A program made the translations under genes and the position numbers. A stretch of DNA of 64,000 bases, taken from positions 17,145,001 through 17,209,000 of the forward strand of contig NC_091094.1 in the NCBI RefSeq assembly GCF_024713975.1. Direction: 5' to 3'. The notes under the pieces were generated by a model. That model saw nothing but the letters and a program-made list of their open reading frames with translations, was not told the DNA's origin and searched no databases. The stretch comes from Paralichthys olivaceus (Eukaryota > Chordata > Actinopteri > Pleuronectiformes > Paralichthyidae). The first letter of the stretch is position 1, and every line of letters begins with the position of its first letter. Positions 62,241-64,000 of the stretch are shown piece after piece.

Positions 62241-63369
62241 AATGTCAGAGAAATCCACGTGATGGATGCAAAACAAAACCCAAAAAAAATCTCAGGATTA
62301 AAAAGCAGCGCCATACACGTAGAAGATGCCAACGAAGACAATGAGAGCTTTTCACCATATTTTCAACATAATCAACTGGATAAAAAGTCTGTTGTATAAC
62401 AAAGTGTTGGAGCTGAGTATAATCCCACTCAAGCCACACAGTGTAGATATCAGAGCCTTCACATCACTACTTCATGCCAGTTTAATCATAATCCCGCTGC
62501 CCACAGAGAGAAAGAGATTTAGGCTGCTGTTGTCGCCCACTCCACACATCAGATACTACGACTCTGCTTGATTTGGCCGTCGGCTTTATAAGCCTTGAAG
62601 ATTAATTGAATTTTGACAGTTTACACTCTAACAAGAAGTGAGAAAACGACGGAAATCGACAACAAACCCTGTCGCGTTTATTTCAGTCCACTGGAGTCAA
62701 CATGTACTAGAGAGGTAGTGAGAAACCACGCAAGCCATAGGCAGTTAATATTGTTGCATGCAGAGAATCCAATTTCTTTTTATACACACACACACACACG
62801 AAAAGGTTAGGTATGGTTCCTGAAATAATGTCAGTGGGATTCATTATTTTCAGAGTATAAAGTGCATGTCCCCCTCTATCAAACCTAGAGAATGATAGGA
62901 GACATCTCTGTTAATGCGAGTTGTGCCTCCTCCCTCAATCTCTCCCTTCCTCTCTCTGGCTCTCAGCTTGTGCTCACACATGGATTATAGTCAAGCGCCA
63001 GGCTCATTTATTCTTCTGTTATAGCGACCGACTCAGCGTTCCACAAAGCCGTGATGGAACACTGTGCTTCGCCTGCTTTCCACCGGGTCCCCTCGGCTTT
63101 AACACGAGCAGAGAGGCAGTGAAGTTGTGACTATAGTGGCCAAAACAAACAGAACATTATCACTCCCCTTGGAAATTAAAAGCCACCTTGACTGGAAAGT
63201 AATCATTCGTGAAAGACTCACAGTTTATAGCACAACCTGGAGGTGTCATCGTATAATCAAAGACCTTATGTATTAAACATTGAGTGCAGTTAAGTCCTGC
63301 TGCTGTTTGTGAGCAGTGGATGATGCCGAGCCTGTCTGATGGCAGAGTGATCACCAGCTCTCACCTCCT

Positions 63370-63610
63370 CTCATCAGCAGCTGCTCACAATTACCTCCTT
63401 CTCCCCCTGTTATTATACTGGTGCATTAAAAACAAGATTGGCCAACAAATGCAGCACTCAGACATGAGGGTAATTGAGGTAATTAACAACCTGCGGCTGA
63501 CGTCGGCCACGTTGCTGCAGATTAGCAGCCCGACAGGTCTCCAAAGTAAAAGCCACGGTTAAACAAAACAGTAACGTCCTCTCTATTAATGACTGTAGCT
63601 GCTCTCTGAG
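63370..63610. other. Candidate conserved noncoding element in gnai2 intron
   Basis: A balanced-composition, non-repetitive block with motifs such as GGTAATTGAGGTAATTAACAA, CTGCAGATTAGCAGC and CTCTATTAATGACTG. It lies upstream of the last four gnai2 exons, presumably in an intron. Enhancer function is a guess. Confidence 0.22.
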
Positions 63611-64000
63611 GATTTCTCCTCACTGGCTAATGTGAGGATGTAGAGAAAAGTAGTATGTTGACATATTAACGATGTGAGAAATGACAGAGACACAATCCAG
63701 CACAGAGAAAACATTCAAAGCAGAGAGAAGAGTAAGATGTGGATGAGATAGAAGAGGAGATGAAAAGCAACAATGAAAAGACATTCTGCAGACAGTTGAA
63801 AGTATATTAAAGCTGAACCTCTCTGTGAAAAACCTTTAGTCTGAATGTTTTCTACATTCGAGTGGAGTAAAGTGTCATGACTCCAGTTAGCAGGCAAAGT
63901 GCAGATCTGCATAACATTTTAATAAGCTAGTGTTTGTGTTGTATCAAGTGATTATATGTGTTTAGCTCCAACATGACACTTTGAATGCACACAGAGAATT

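Overview
The window looks like nuclear DNA of a ray-finned (teleost) fish. The genes are split by GT-AG introns, several only about 80-120 bp long. Conserved vertebrate genes sit in long AT-rich non-coding DNA that carries (CA)n microsatellites and many kinds of interspersed repeat: hAT, Tc1 and MITE-type elements and recurrent repeat tails of a kind widespread in fish genomes. All names rest on protein and repeat patterns recognised by eye; no database search was run.

Layout. Positions 1-7.1 kb hold no gene I can name, but there are minus-strand exon-like pieces near 0.2-0.3, 1.2-1.8 and 2.9-3.1 kb, plus two small MITE-like elements (6393-6766 and 7142-7314). At 7527-12604 (+) lies a complete 13-exon gene for a 789-residue short eIF4G-like protein. 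It has MIF4G, MA3 and W2 domains, lacks the usual eIF4G N-terminus with its eIF4E site, and carries an eight-unit 12-residue tandem repeat between MIF4G and MA3. A non-autonomous hAT element (12609-13414) is inserted four bases after its stop codon. From 13.6 to 49.9 kb I find no convincing protein-coding gene. That stretch holds repeats, a Tc1 transposase fossil (25.3-26.1 kb), a 98%-matched long inverted repeat (38.7-39.8 kb), a long interspersed repeat (40.4-41.1 kb) and a pre-miRNA-like hairpin (42509-42589).

At 50024-52735 (-) is inka1, a PAK4 inhibitor, with a tiny second exon, a predicted upstream ORF and a CTG run in the predicted 5' UTR. At 58033-61343 (-) are the last four coding exons of a Gi-alpha gene, best matched to gnai2; its first exons lie beyond the right edge. 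INKA1 and GNAI2 are also neighbours, at sub-megabase scale, on human 3p21.31, so this part looks like conserved synteny.

How the genes relate. The three recognised genes do not form a pathway: one acts in translation initiation, one in PAK4 and cytoskeletal signalling, one in heterotrimeric G-protein signalling. The most unusual items are the short repeat-bearing eIF4G paralogue, the hAT insertion at its stop codon, the hairpin at 42.5 kb whose arm differences keep pairing only in the plus-strand RNA, and the long inverted repeat at 38.7-39.8 kb.
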